Of a stretch of DNA of 64,000 nucleotides, positions 29,501 through 35,669 are shown piece after piece. The translations under genes were made by a program, and so were the position numbers. The notes beneath the pieces were generated by a model. The model was not told the origin of the DNA. It searched no databases and saw nothing but the letters and a program-made list of their open reading frames with translations. Source of the DNA: Azorinus chamasolen. Taxonomy: Eukaryota > Mollusca > Bivalvia > Cardiida > Solecurtidae. The stretch's first letter is position 1, and each line of letters starts with the position of its first letter. The stretch lies in assembly GCA_963576725.1 (NCBI GenBank), contig OY755239.1:57269953-57333952 (forward strand), given 5' to 3'.

Positions 29501-31819
29501 GTTTCTGACAAACACCCCTCGGTGTCAAAGTATATCTTAATTACAGTAAAACCTCTCTATAACGGCCACTAAATTGTGTTAATTAGTTGGTATTTAGGGC
29601 AAGTGTCTGCTTAAAGCAAGGTGAAAGTTAAACAGAACGCTCCTATAGGAGCGTTCTGTTTTACTTTCACCTTGCCTTAAGCAGCCACCAGCCTTCAACA
29701 TAAAATACTTGATGTAATTTAGTGGCCGTTATAGAGAGGTTTTACTGTATACTGTGCACTTTTTGTACGGTTTATTAATCCTTTATCTGGTATAGACGCC
29801 ATTTCACGCCTTTGCATACAGAGTACATTAGAACCCCTCTAATGCGACCACTAAATGAATCAACATGGGTGTCTTTATGAGCAGGTGGTTGCTTAATGCA
29901 GGACAAAAGTAATGCAGAAAGCTCCTCTAGGAGATTTCTGCATTGCTTTTGCCCTGCATTAAGCTACCACCTGCAGCTAGGACCCGTAATTATACCTTTT
30001 TAGGTGGTCGCATTAGAGGGGGTTTACTGTACTTTGCAGACGGGTACTGCAGGAACCGTCTAATCAGGGTCTTCTCTGTTGCATATGAAATAATATAGAT
30101 ATGATTCAAAAGTAGCTGCAATGGACATTCTTGTGTTCATACGTGTATGTCTGTATAGAAATTAACCTGATCAACATTTAATGTCATTATCTCTTAACTC
30201 TTTACTCCAAAGATACCCCTTTCTACGCCTTTGCAAACAGAGTAGATCCAGATCAGACGAGTCCTGTATGAGCCGTCTGGTCAGGGTCTGCCCTACTTGC
30301 TTATGATATAATACAGATATGATTCCAGTGTCTGCCATGGCCAATCATTGTTTGTGCTAAAGTGCTATTATAACAATCAATCTAATACAAAAATAATAAT
30401 GTCATTATTTCTTATATCAATATTCATGGAGTAAAGGGTTACGTAGACATGGAAATGGTAGCGCTACCAGTTCTGGATTTCCTACGATGCTTTGTTGTAC
30501 ATTTATTAGATCCATTTTAACCCATTCCCGCATAGTGACGCCGTTTGACGTTTCTGTAAATGTCACTATGTGAAACCATTGTGATAAATAGAGCATTTGC
30601 TCCACAGGAGCAAATGCTCTATTTACAAATGTATCACAATGGTTTCAAAACTACATAATTCTGAAAATTTCCTTTTCTCTGGTTAATGGTCCTTTTTGGT
30701 AGATTTAAACAAAGAGGTTAGGTATAAAAATAGCCTAAGTGGGAATGGGTTAAAGCAAGGTATCGGAGTTCGATGTTGCAAACTTACTTAATAAATTATA
30801 TTTATGAAACACGTAAGCACGTAAAATCATTACTATTACTACACATGAAATTTTATTATAAAATGTAAGGCTTTACAATGATCTACAAAACAATATTTGA
30901 CTCTTTGGTTAATTGTTCGGCCAAAACTTCAAAGGCGGGAAAATCTGGCAGTAATCTAGCTTCCCGTTCGATATTCCGGTGGTTGAATTTATGGCCGAGA
31001 AAAATAATTAAAGTGCAAAATAAAATATACATGTATGTACATGTATATTACGATTATCGTTCGTGTAGAACCTTAACTCTTTCCCTGTTCAGTATTCATG
31101 TAAGAAATAATGACATCATGAATATTTATTAGCTGAATCTGTATAATGGCATATGAACACAGAATGTTACCGGTATTGCTCCGGTCTAGACTGTAAAATC
31201 GCATAAGCAAACAAAGCAGACCCGGATCAGACGGCTCATATAGGAGCCATCTGATCTGGGTATGCTCTGTTTGCAAATGCGTGAAAAGACGTTTATGTAT
31301 ATGAAGAAAAGGGTTGAATTGTATAATAGAATACAATAGTTAAAAAGTAATGTTTTAGCATGCTTATCTGATTCGTGAATGTAACGTATTATAAATTGTT
31401 GCACAATTGATAGTTGATACATGTATCTGCATTTAACCCATTTGCTCCCACGATCCCCATATATGGGACGTAGGCAAACAGTGTAGACTCTGATCAGACG
31501 CCGCATAATGCGGCGTCTGATCAGAGTCTACACTATTTGCTGATAGGAAATTCAATATAAAACAAATCAACAAGGAAAATTTAGACCAGACATCCCTTAG
31601 ATAAATATGGACTAATCCAATATATAAGCATGGAAGAATCCACTGGGAGCAAATGGGTTAAAGTGTATGAACCTTTATTTACTTGCAGTTACACCAGCCA
31701 ACGATCCTCACTGTAGAGACAGGTTCGACCAGTGCAGGTTAGTTCTCCAGGCTCGTCTATGTTCCTACCAGTACTACAGAAAAGTGTGCTGCAGGTCATG
31801 CTCACGAGCACGCACGTGA
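286..31819 (+). CDS. ADAMTS-like/THSD4-type secreted TSR-PLAC protein, 3' eight exons (gene span)
   Basis: Join of 286-1139, 5170-5260, 12649-12778, 13947-14145, 15726-15890, 17933-18112, 23052-23232 and 31689-31819. Every junction keeps frame and uses GT/AG. The visible product is 643 residues (the first one split). Residues 1-285 are a hydrophilic, strongly acidic linker, five thrombospondin type-1 repeats run from about 299 to 588, and a PLAC domain occupies about 608-640. From family knowledge, ADAMTSL/papilin proteins are secreted, non-catalytic matrix glycoproteins that bind fibrillin microfibrils or proteases. The PLAC motif QARLC-x-Y-x-YY followed by CCxSC is closest, from memory, to ADAMTSL2/4/6 (THSD4). 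No metalloprotease domain is visible, but the 5' end is missing, so a true ADAMTS cannot be excluded. Introns fall just before the first Cys of TSR3, TSR4 and TSR5, as is common in this family. Confidence 0.85.
1404..1550. mobile_element. H-family palindromic element (partial)
   Basis: The left arm reads GAGCTACAGATAAAGGTGCG, then a TTTCTCCACC motif, then a perfect apex around AATCGTCTCGAAGAGACGATT (1488-1508). The right arm is only partly kept. A fuller copy lies at 42650-42885. Confidence 0.55.
1630..1848. mobile_element. Family I TTAA-flanked palindromic MITE
   Basis: Starts TTAACCCATTTG and ends CAAATGGGTTAA. An internal palindrome (1742-1808) has GTAGACTCTG arms around GACGCCGCAT. The same element in the opposite orientation lies at 31433-31661, which supports these limits. 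Confidence 0.65.
1931..1999. repeat. D-family hairpin core
   Basis: TAATGCAGG, then TGCAGAAAGC, a short apex, GCTTTCTGCATTAC and CCTGCATTGA form an inverted repeat of about 30-base arms. The outer CAGTAAAACC ends are not evident. Confidence 0.5.
2421..2975. repeat. Three A-family palindromic cores
   Basis: Cores near 2421-2488, 2757-2815 and 2911-2975 each read TTTGGATCC (or a variant), GAGACGCCGAGT, a mirrored copy and GGATCCAAAC. The second is the most diverged. They differ mainly by point changes. Confidence 0.55.
3862..4200. mobile_element. D element interrupted by an A element at TTAA
   Basis: D begins ACAGTAAAACCCCTCTAAAC at 3862 and runs to CTGCTTAA (914-917 of this kilobase). The A element (3914-4127, ends TTAACATTTAGCC and GGCTAAAGGTTAA) follows, and D resumes as TTAATGCAGTGTGAG into its TGCAGAAAGC hairpin (to about 4192). 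An uninterrupted D reads CTGCTTAATGCAGG, so TTAA is duplicated exactly. The right D terminus is not clear. Confidence 0.7.
4617..4821. mobile_element. C-family TTAA MITE with half palindrome
   Basis: TTAACCCATTCTCTCC at the left and GAATGGGTTAA at the right. Only part of the CATTTATCACAATGGTTTC palindrome remains, so one arm has been deleted. Confidence 0.6.
4896..5127. mobile_element. C-family TTAA MITE, about 40 bp upstream of a coding exon
   Basis: TTAACCCTTCCTCCATAGGC at the left and GGAGGAAAGGGTTAA at the right, with a core palindrome around TTGCTCCTATAGGAGCAAA. It ends 42 bp before the acceptor of exon b of gene 1. Confidence 0.65.
5170..5260 (+). CDS. Gene 1 exon b: start of TSR1
   Basis: Acceptor CCTTTTCAG, donor G|GTTAGT at 5261. 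The 91 bp start in phase 0, matching the end of exon a, and end in phase 1. The exon encodes AVEEEVDNNIPSLY followed by WSLTGYTQCSQTCGRG, the Trp and CSxTCG start of a thrombospondin type-1 repeat. CSQTC fits the O-fucosylation pattern C-x-x-S/T-C. The last 52 bp plus the donor are tandemly duplicated in the following intron. Confidence 0.85.
5209..5380 (+). repeat. Three tandem 57-bp copies of the end of exon b with its splice donor
   Basis: The unit starts TACTCGTGGTCT at 5209, 5266 and 5323. Each copy carries the CSQTCGRG-coding stretch (third copy changed) and the GGTTAG donor region (GTTAGT, GTTAGT, GTTAAT). No copy has its own acceptor, and the unit carries an in-frame TAG, so copies 2 and 3 should be intronic, with possible alternative donors. 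Confidence 0.85.
5513..5580. repeat. (GAT)n trinucleotide microsatellite
   Basis: About 20 GAT/ATG units with one ATATGATG interruption and one GGTGATG change at the end. Confidence 0.9.
6045..6400. repeat. D hairpin relic followed by an H relic
   Basis: 6055-6155 carries TGCAGAAAACCCC paired with GCTTTCTGCATTAC. 6225-6400 carries GATGCGTAAA, TTCTCCACCAAACC, GAAGAGACGATTCTAAAG, GGTTTGGTG and GCACCTTTATCTGT in the H order. Both are diverged. Confidence 0.5.
7871..8483. mobile_element. D element containing an F palindrome
   Basis: The left end is TA-CAGTAAACCTCTCTAAAC, and the right end GGTTTAAAGAGGTTTTACTT-TA lies past a D hairpin at about 8348-8418. Between them are the F copy (7912-8063) and about 280 bp rich in TTACGAAT-like short direct repeats. 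Confidence 0.55.
7912..8063. mobile_element. F-family long palindrome
   Basis: Ends CTGGGTCC and TACCCAG. The arms CTTATAAAACTTTTAGTTGA, then TTCTCAAGCTTTTGATTGG and TCAGATTTGAGCC, are mirrored almost base for base over about 150 bp around a TTTGG centre. Confidence 0.7.
8539..8795. mobile_element. J-family TTAA palindromic MITE
   Basis: TTAACCATTCGCTTGCTATT at the left and GCAAGAGAAGGGTTAA at the right. The core palindrome runs from TGTAAATAGTGAAGACCC to a mirrored TATTTACA, with the apex AGCTCCTGCAGGAGCT. A second copy lies at 14517-14766. Confidence 0.7.
9110..9912 (+). pseudogene. Mariner-family transposase relic
   Basis: One frame (about 9140-9436) gives the second helix-turn-helix: VYRDIALPNRIIARW, then GRISIKDKARTGRPP and IEKDSRCSVEQIGELV, close to the mariner pattern. 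The next frame (from about 9405) gives LNLRKVHARW, DPGSIREIVTGDEMWLYLFE (first catalytic Asp in TGDE) and FYRENSISAVLDYY. A third frame gives HDNA at 9845, the position of the second catalytic Asp. At least two frame changes and loss of the region after HDNA show a dead copy. The mariner assignment is from family knowledge; I did not find its terminal repeats. Confidence 0.8.
9935..11156. other. No recognisable feature
   Basis: AT-rich intron sequence. Open frames of 66-123 codons show no domain or codon pattern I recognise, and no palindromic MITE was seen. Confidence 0.5.
11157..11410. mobile_element. B-family TTAA MITE
   Basis: Starts TTAACCCTTCCCTGTTC. The core GCAAACAGAGCAGACCCTGG is paired with GGGTCTACTCTGTTTGC around CTCATATAGGAG. 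The right end is mutated to AAAAGGGGCTAA. Confidence 0.65.
12222..12600. mobile_element. D element split by a C element at TTAA
   Basis: D starts ACAGTAAAGTCTGGCTAATG and reads GGTGGTTGCTTAA, where the C element (12290-12518) begins. D resumes as TTAATACAGGACG with AAAGCTCATATAGGAGCTTT and ends in a CTACTACCTGTTA arm. The TTAA at the joint is present on both sides. Confidence 0.7.
12290..12518. mobile_element. C-family TTAA MITE (guest)
   Basis: TTAACCCATACCTCC at the left and GGAGGAAAGGGTTAA at the right. Core TTTGCTCCTATAGGAGCAAA with ATAAATAGAG arms. Confidence 0.75.
12649..12778 (+). CDS. Gene 1 exon c: rest of TSR1
   Basis: Acceptor TGCTCCAG, donor AG|GTACAG. The 130 bp complete the split Gly codon of exon b (CGRG|KQDPIIRC). 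Four cysteines (RC, YC, DC, PC) with a DCGNGPCPP ending close the first TSR. The exon ends two bases into a codon, completed by C at 13947. Frame, length and cysteine spacing fit a TSR second half; the upstream intron is 7.4 kb. Confidence 0.8.
12779..13946 (+). other. Intron with two B elements and a D relic
   Basis: B elements lie at 12813-13037 (core 12939-13009) and 13616-13862 (TTAACCCTTTACCTG to AGGTAAAGGGTTAA, with a degenerate core 13757-13822). A D-arm relic lies near 13285-13345. 13040-13260 shows nothing I can name. Confidence 0.6.
13947..14145 (+). CDS. Gene 1 exon d: TSR2 and start of TSR3
   Basis: Acceptor TGTTTTAG, donor GAG|GTTAGT. The 199 bp begin with the third base of a Ser codon. 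They encode WKPGQWSKCSTTC, then RDYMC, YEC, RTCDMGSC (six Cys, a complete TSR), and WYFTEWESE, the Trp segment of TSR3. CSTTC keeps the O-fucose acceptor, but the usual Gly after it is Asp. The exon ends in phase 0 before the first Cys of TSR3. Confidence 0.9.
14517..14766. mobile_element. J-family TTAA palindromic MITE
   Basis: TTAACCCTTCGCTTGC at the left and GAGAAGGGTTAA at the right. The core has the apex CTCCTGTAGGAG and GAAGACCCTGATGAGACAG arms. Closely similar to 8539-8795. Confidence 0.75.
15247..15456. mobile_element. Complete D-family TA-flanked MITE
   Basis: TA-CAGTAAAAACTCGATAC at the left and ATCGAGTTTTTACTG-TA at the right. The central hairpin is TGCAGAAAGCTCTTAGAGG with its mirror. 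Confidence 0.75.
15726..15890 (+). CDS. Gene 1 exon e: TSR3 body and start of TSR4
   Basis: Acceptor TTTTGCCAG, donor AAG|GTAACC. 165 bp, phase 0 to 0, 55 codons. It encodes CSALCGYGTVERQVTC, TAC, KSCRNDEC, then FWLTGPWSK as the start of TSR4. In CSALC the usual Ser/Thr O-fucose acceptor is Leu, unlike the other four repeats. This phase 0-0 exon, starting at the first TSR cysteine, is the typical repeat-sized exon of the family. Confidence 0.9.
16997..17200. mobile_element. Complete E-family TA-flanked palindromic MITE
   Basis: TA-CAGTAAAACCTCTCTATAAC at the left and AGAGAGGTTTTACTG-TA at the right. The inner palindrome is GAAAGTAAAACAGAACGC with its mirror and an ACCTATAGGAG apex. Other copies: 26485-26687, 29544-29747, 45304-45508. 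Confidence 0.85.
17283..17504. mobile_element. B-family TTAA MITE
   Basis: TTAACACTTTACTCC at the left and GGAGTAAAGGGTTAA at the right. The core keeps GCAAACAGAGTAGATCCAG but has lost most of its right arm. Confidence 0.65.
17933..18112 (+). CDS. Gene 1 exon f: TSR4 body and start of TSR5
   Basis: Acceptor GATTTTCAG, donor GAG|GTATGA. 180 bp, phase 0 to 0. It encodes CNATCGEAYQTRSVTC, YSC, MSCDLPGC, then VWFMSDWGE opening TSR5. CNATC carries both an N-glycosylation sequon and the O-fucose pattern. The Arg/Asp-rich insert before YSC makes this repeat slightly longer than its neighbours. Confidence 0.9.
19164..19312. mobile_element. F-family long palindrome
   Basis: CCATGCTTATAAAGTTTTG at the left and AAAGTTTTATAAGCATGG at the right. 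The centre is GATTTGAGCCAAAGGCTCAAATC. The two halves match nearly throughout. Confidence 0.75.
19665..20735. repeat. 59-bp minisatellite, about 18 copies
   Basis: The unit contains GTGAGTTGTTTACACTAC, then TTACAAGTTTTACCCTACCC and CGGACACATTCACTCTG. The central copies are nearly identical (period 59 from 19861 on). A variant unit with ACGCTATCCCC and CTATGTGTCTGTTTGTGAG recurs near 19767, 20187 and 20310, so there is some higher-order structure. Open frames across it are repeat artefacts. Confidence 0.9.
20942..22602 (+). pseudogene. Non-LTR retrotransposon (LINE) reverse-transcriptase relic, 5' truncated
   Basis: A 366-codon frame holds the end of a reverse transcriptase. The YADD catalytic box is degraded (VIAVFATSP where ADDT-FA is expected), followed by the thumb motifs WGLTVNVSKTKVMIF and IKYLGLYLYKNGSW, and LNYSAEIWG. 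After a frame change near 22000 the typical tail continues as CKSGAIENEYHFLLVCPQF, then a TAG at 22074-22076 and WPTLTKFDILMSSTSIKIL. The 3' end has AATAAAATGTATTGTATTG, a (TGTAT)n tail ending near 22602. Missing 5' part, frameshift and stop make it inactive. The clade (CR1/L2 or jockey-like) is from memory only. Part of the 3' region (22264-22443) resembles a diverged D element. Confidence 0.8.
22644..22864. mobile_element. C-family MITE
   Basis: TTTACCCATTCCCTCAT at the left (TTAA mutated) and GAGGTAATGGGTTAA at the right. The core reads AGCATTTGCTCCTATG with a mirror. Confidence 0.6.
23052..23232 (+). CDS. Gene 1 exon g: TSR5 body and linker
   Basis: Acceptor TTTCACAACAG, donor G|GTTTGT. 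The 181 bp start in phase 0 and end in phase 1. It encodes CSVTCGSGQRSRDVRC, SGC, ESCTERVCP (six-Cys TSR), then a Pro/Lys linker PPVTKRPKKAK that may be a basic or proprotein-convertase-like stretch (inference). The split codon is completed by TT at 31689 (Val). Confidence 0.9.
23262..23710. mobile_element. C element with a second C element inserted in it
   Basis: Host ends: TTAACCCATTCCCTCAT at 23262 and GAGGGAATGGGTTAA at 23710. The guest (23435-23664) has the same kind of ends and sits between GAGTTTCAA-TTAA and TTAA-AGAGGTTAGG, a position that reads TTCAAAGAGGTT in other C copies. Confidence 0.75.
23833..24012. mobile_element. F palindrome with internal partial duplication
   Basis: CTGGGTCCATGCTTATAAAA at the left. 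The right half has a repeated GAACTCAAATCTGACCAATC segment, which is also present in the copies at 35670 and 48554. It lies beside a D-like left arm (ACAGTAGAACCTCTTCC at 23793). Confidence 0.65.
24023..24277. mobile_element. B-family TTAA MITE
   Basis: TTAACCCTTTTCTCCATGAA at the left and GGAGTAAATGGTTAA at the right. The core is GCAAATAGAGCTGACCCTG with its mirror around CTCCTATACATGTAGGAG. Confidence 0.65.
25091..25302. mobile_element. L-family TTAA MITE
   Basis: TTAACCCCTACAACGCTGAA at the left and CTGTAAGGTTAA at the right. The core ACAAACAGTGCAGACCCTG has an apex GATCATCTAGGGACC. A reverse copy lies at 48064-48273. Confidence 0.65.
25831..26098. mobile_element. B-family TTAA MITE (reverse orientation)
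   Basis: TTAACCCCCCTTTCC at the left and AACAGGGAAAGTGTTAA at the right. Core GCAAACAGAGTAGACCCAG with mirror. Confidence 0.65.
26485..26687. mobile_element. E-family TA-flanked MITE
   Basis: TA-CAGTAAAATCTCTCTATAAC at the left and AGAGAGGTTTTACTG-TA at the right. The apex is changed to CGCTCCCCCAGGAGCG. Confidence 0.85.
27266..27464. mobile_element. C-family TTAA MITE
   Basis: TTAACCCATTACCTCATAGG at the left and GAGGGAATGGGTTAA at the right. Core AGCATTTGCTAAAGGAGC with mirror. Confidence 0.7.
27915..28115. mobile_element. H-family palindromic element
   Basis: GTGCTATAGATAAAGGTGCG, then TTTCTCCGCCAAACC, AATTGTCTCTTCGAGAGGAT and GGTTTGGTGGAGAAATAAAG. A GAGCTATTCTTGAAAA tail matches the H relics near 1560 and 39620. 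Confidence 0.6.
28393..28622. mobile_element. C-family TTAA MITE with perfect 68-bp palindrome
   Basis: TTAACCCTTTCCCTCAT at the left and GGTAATGGGTTAA at the right. The inner palindrome 28448-28515 has two 34-base arms with no mismatch. The left TTAA also closes a preceding B relic (GTAAAGGGTTAA). Confidence 0.8.
29373..29417. repeat. Poly-C and (CA)n simple repeat
   Basis: Eleven C, then about nine CA units, then C-rich sequence. Confidence 0.9.
29544..29747. mobile_element. E-family TA-flanked MITE
   Basis: TA-CAGTAAAACCTCTCTATAAC at the left and AGAGAGGTTTTACTG-TA at the right. Inner apex GCTCCTATAGGAGC. The arms outside the palindrome are in the opposite order to 16997-17200, so this copy is reversed. 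Confidence 0.85.
29826..30029. mobile_element. D-family MITE inserted in the stem of a B element
   Basis: TA-CATTAGAACCCCTCTAATG at the left and CATTAGAGGGGGTTTACTG-TA at the right, with a GAAAGCTCCTCTAGGAG hairpin inside. The flanks are GCATACAGAGTA (left) and TACTTTGCAGACGG (right), fragments of a B core, so D went into B at a TA. Confidence 0.7.
30194..30442. mobile_element. B-family MITE
   Basis: TTAACTCTTTACTCC at the left and GGAGTAAAGGGTTA at the right. Core GCAAACAGAGTAGATCCAG with mirror. It lies in the right arm of the older B element that begins near 29775. Confidence 0.65.
30517..30753. mobile_element. C-family TTAA MITE
   Basis: TTAACCCATTCCCGCATAG at the left and GTGGGAATGGGTTAA at the right. 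Core TTTGCTCCACAGGAGCAAA. Confidence 0.75.
31073..31317. mobile_element. B-family MITE
   Basis: TTAACTCTTTCCCTGTTC at the left and GAAAAGGGTTGA at the right. Core GCAAACAAAGCAGACCCGG with mirror. Confidence 0.65.
31433..31661. mobile_element. Family I TTAA MITE
   Basis: TTAACCCATTTGCTCCC at the left and GGGAGCAAATGGGTTAA at the right. The core (about 31473-31541) is a near-perfect palindrome with the apex GACGCCGCATAATGCGGCGT. It ends 27 bp before the acceptor of the last exon of gene 1. Confidence 0.8.
31689..31819 (+). CDS. Gene 1 exon h: PLAC domain and stop
   Basis: Acceptor TTACTTGCAG. The 131 bp complete the split Val codon and end at TGA 31817-31819. It encodes VTPANDPHCRDRFDQC, then LVLQARLCSYQYYRKVCCRS and CSRART. 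Six cysteines with the CC pair are the PLAC (protease and lacunin) pattern that closes papilin, several ADAMTS and ADAMTSL proteins. The product ends shortly after the last cysteine, as is usual in the family. Confidence 0.9.
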
Positions 31820-32216
31820 GGACTCACGTCACGTGACTGAACACAACGCGTATCAGCAAAAAGTGCCAGTAGTGATATATACACGTGACCTACATGAAAT
31901 TCAACTCCTATTTTCAAATACTTGTTCTTGACACAAAGCGTGGCAATTTGGAATGATTCGGATTTCAACGCTCATATTCAATTATACGTCGACTCGTACT
32001 TTTCTAAAAAATTGTTGCCTTAGCTACTGACACAATGACATCACTACAAATGCTTACAGAGACATTCATTTGTTGGTGTCGCATCTAGATTCCATATTGT
32101 CACAGAGTCACGATAAAGTGCCATCTTTCAAATACTAAAAAAGGCCGATCTAAAGGGTGGTCACAACATAGTGCTTTGTGGAGATATAAAGGTGCCAATC
32201 TTGAAAAACAAAATGT

Positions 32217-32472
32217 TTAACCCTTTACTCCATAAATTCGCTTGGATGCATTTTTTGCAAACAGTATAGACCCAGATCAGACAGCTCCTATAGGAGCTGT
32301 CTGATCAGGGTCTACACTGTTTGCACTCAGGGTCGTTCAGGCCTGAGTTTATCTTGCTTTCTTTCATATATGTAATTGCCAATATATACATAAAAATACT
32401 ATATGAGATAATAAATATGCGAAGACGATGGATGGAGCCTAAACAATAAATATTCATCGAGTAAAGTGTTAA
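32217..32472. mobile_element. B-family TTAA MITE, about 400 bp after the gene 1 stop
   Basis: TTAACCCTTTACTCC at the left and GAGTAAAGTGTTAA at the right. Core 32263-32326 TTTGCAAACAGTATAGACCC with mirror around CAGCTCCTATAGGAGCTG. Confidence 0.7.
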
Positions 32473-33316
32473 TTTACATATCTTGTTTATGCTTCTGTTG
32501 TAGAGTCACGTCGAGAGAGCCGAGTTTTATTTTGTCTTGTAAATATGTATATAGCTATAGTAAATATGTACATGTATACTTTCATACATCACTAATTCAT
32601 ATATATGTACGTGTGTGTTAATAGTCTCATCAACAACGAAAATAGATAAATGGTAGAGATTGAAAGAACATTATTATGTTAATATCACAGATATGTAAAA
32701 AGTATCACTGAGCTAATTCATTTAGTTAAAACCCATTACCTGATGATTAATCAATGTCAAGAATACAGACAGCATGAATATTTAATAGATTAATTGTTAT
32801 GATATATGAACACGTGACGTTTTGGCTGTGACAGAAACCTCGGATTCATATCTATATTAAGTTTATAAGTAAACACAGTGACAACATACCCTGATTAGAC
32901 GGTTCTTTCAGGAGCTGTCTGATCTGCGTCAACTCAATTTGCAATATTTTTAACCATTTCACATTTTTACGCCTTTGCAAACAGAGTAGACCCAGATCAG
33001 ACGGCTCCTATAGGAGCCATCTGATCAGGATCTGTTCTGTTTGCTTTTGACATGATATAGACCCGATTCTACAGTTTTAGTCAAAGCAAAAAAATATTCC
33101 TTGAAAAAGGTTTATATACATTGTAATAAAAATTCAGTTTATAAATATTCATGGTGTCATTTTTTCTTACATGAATATTGAACAGGTAAAGCGTTTTGTT
33201 TAAACAATGTTAACACTTATCCCTCTGGAAAAAAGTAGTGTTCGCTAAAACACCAATCAATTGCATTTTACTTTTTTGATTCTTTCAAGTTTTTAGAAAA
33301 TATTGAGAGACTGTCA

Positions 33317-33379
33317 AACAGCCTGGATCCTGATGAGACACCGAGTTACTCGGCGTCTCATCTGGGTCCAAGCTGTTTG
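33317..33379. repeat. A-family palindromic core
   Basis: AACAGCCTGGATCCTGATGA, then GACACCGAGTTACTCGGCG and a mirrored arm ending CAAGCTGTTTGC. Confidence 0.65.
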
Positions 33380-33558
33380 CAAATGAGAATATGGCGGCCA
33401 ATAGTGGGATAAGGGTAAAAATATAAGACCAGTCATCTGGCCTACTTCTAGATACAAATTCGAGAGCTCCTCGTAAAGTGGATTAGCTATTTGATACATT
33501 TGTACACATAAGGAGCTGCTATCAATGTTTTGGTTATGTTAATTGTATGCCATATACC

Positions 33559-33808
33559 TTAACCATTTACTCCATGAATATTCAAATCAGAATATCTAAG
33601 ACTGTATGAATATTAATTAGCTAAAATGGCATCGTGAACAAGGGCATTTACCATGGCAGAAACTGTAGAAATATATATACTGTATGTTACCTATTAAGCA
33701 AACAGAGCATACCCTAGCCAGACGGCTCCTACAGAGGCCGTCTGTTCTGGGTCTAGACTGTTTATTAAAGTACCAAAAGGCGTCTCTACTATACGGAGTA
33801 AAGGGTTA
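33559..33808. mobile_element. B-family TTAA MITE
   Basis: TTAACCATTTACTCCATG at the left and GGAGTAAAGGGTTAA at the right. Core GCAAACAGAGCATACCCTAG with mirror. Confidence 0.65.
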
Positions 33809-34295
33809 AGGTTAGATTTTTATCATGTTATGTCATTAGTTATAAATATGTCGCTACTGTGTATCAAGATTCTGAATTACTGGCCAGTAGTTTTAATAAA
33901 ACTGACATATGATCTTGCCACACATATATATATATAATGTTGGTCCACGATCATGCATGGCTATCGATGCTCGCTTCGTGCAATATTGTGCACGTAAACA
34001 AAACACATTTATGTACTTTGTATGTCAATATTAACAATTACCATTACTGGCTGATGTCAACATTTTCTTTCTCTTTAATATAGCGTTAATTAGAGCATTT
34101 GCTGCTCTAAGGGGGCAAAGGCTCTATTTATTATTACAATGGTTTCAAAACTACACAATTTTTTTTCTAGTAAATGCTTCTTTTCGGTAGATTTATTTAA
34201 AGAGGTTGGGTCTAAAATAGTCTAGGAGGGAACAAGTTCATAAGCTAATGCAATGTTTGTTTCTAAGAAATCCACAATGCCTGTTTTACAAACAT

Positions 34296-34547
34296 TTAAC
34301 CGTTTCCTTCACATAAATTCCTTTCATGCATTTGCAAACAGAGCAGACCCAGATTTGATGGCTCCCGCAGGAGTCGTCTGATCAGGGTCTGCTCTGTTTG
34401 CTTATAAAATTATAATAGATCGGACTATACAATTTCTACCAGTACCAAAAACATCTAGTGTAAATATGCCATTATAAAAAAAACCCAGTTAATGAATATT
34501 CATGATGCCATTATATCTTACATGAATATTCATCAGGGAAAGGGTTA
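34296..34547. mobile_element. B-family TTAA MITE
   Basis: TTAACCGTTTCCTTCAC at the left and CAGGGAAAGGGTTAA at the right. Core GCAAACAGAGCAGACCCAG, apex GGCTCCCGCAGGAGTC. Confidence 0.65.
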
Positions 34548-34936
34548 AAACCAATATACAGCCTGTGTTACTGCTCTTGTATCTTCCACGTTTATTTCCG
34601 TCCATCAAGGTATATTTGTCTCCAAATTAATTTGACGAAAAATTCCTACTACAATGTACAATGTCATTCCATTTAAACAGTTTGAATCCTAATAAGCCTC
34701 TTCATGTGGGTGCCTTATTCCATTAAGGTCTATATTGTTAATCAAGTTGATTTAGCTGTTGAATGTCAAAAGCGCAGTCAAATGCGTAGAAAGGCAATCT
34801 GTTTGAGTGTTGAACTGTTCATGTTCTGTAAAGCACAAAAAAACCCGCACATTTTCTGGTAAGATGGCTGGAATAAAAACGTCGCTTATTCGAACACTAC
34901 AGATAATCAATATCGGGTTTTAAGACAGGTGGCACC

Positions 34937-35275
34937 TTAATGCAATGTGAAAGTCATGCAGAAAGCTCCCAAGGGAGCTTTCTGCATGACTTCCACTTTG
35001 CATTAACCCTTTCCCTTTTCTATTTTAGTCCACGTTTCAATACCAACAGAATATTCATGGACAAAATAGTTATAATAAAATATGGAAGGTTGTACATTGT
35101 AGCCATTTTAGAAAGTAATAAAGAAACAAATCTAGTCAAATCCTGCTGGAAAAAAGAGCATACAAAAAGAGCATACTACTATAGGAGCCGTCTGATCTGG
35201 GTTTACTTTGTTTGCAAATGCGTGAAGATGTTTCATACGTTTATATGAAGAAAAGGGTTACGCAGTCCCCTGCCT
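34937..35275. mobile_element. D hairpin with a B element inserted at its TTAA
   Basis: D core TTAATGCAATGTGAAAG, then CAGAAAGCTCCCAAGGGAGC, ends TTTGCATTAA at 35006. The B element (35003-35261) begins there as TTAACCCTTTCCC and closes as AAAAGGGTTA, after which D resumes CGCAGTCCCCTGCC, a decayed form of GCAGCCACCTGCC. Confidence 0.6.
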
Positions 35276-35669
35276 AACGATTCTCAATTCTTTACTGAAA
35301 TATTTCGAATCAGTGCATCTACAGTACATGTAAGAGATTTTTGATACAATGTAAAATTAATCTCCATTAGAAACTTGTCATATGTTTTATTAAACAGAGT
35401 AGAGATCTCTTTTCCCGTTTTATTTTCAACCAGAACTATGCCCAAACGATACAGCTGCCTCCATTTATATTCAGCTTTGAGATCATCTCAAGTATTTGGA
35501 CACACAGTCTCCCTTCTGTACCAGTTAGTACAGCTGAACAAGTCAGTTTGGGACCATTTGGCAACCTTAACCCTGACAAAGCTGATATTAGCCCACCGAC
35601 GTTTAACTGTTGAAATTTCATTCAACATGAAAGGCTAAAACTAGTTAGAGGATTTTGATTAACAAACAG

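Larger units (their letters stand above)
23233..31688 (+). other. 8.5-kb intron dense in palindromic MITEs
   Basis: C inside C (23262-23710), F (23833-24012), B (24023-24277), D relic (24530-24745), L (25091-25302), B (25831-26098), E (26485-26687), C (27266-27464), B relic (27470-27600), H (27915-28115), C (28393-28622), C relic (29094-29313), CA tract (29373-29417), E (29544-29747), D inside B (29775-30194), B (30194-30442), C (30517-30753), B (31073-31317), I (31433-31661). I see no extra exon; gene 1 phase passes directly from exon g to exon h. Confidence 0.65.

Noticed and set aside
32445..32450. AATAAA as polyadenylation signal of gene 1
   Set aside because: It lies within the arm of a B element and the hexamer is common in this AT-rich sequence; no cDNA support.
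35375..35638. 87-codon frame between the two genes
   Set aside because: No motif, no supporting splice or promoter signal; about the length expected by chance.
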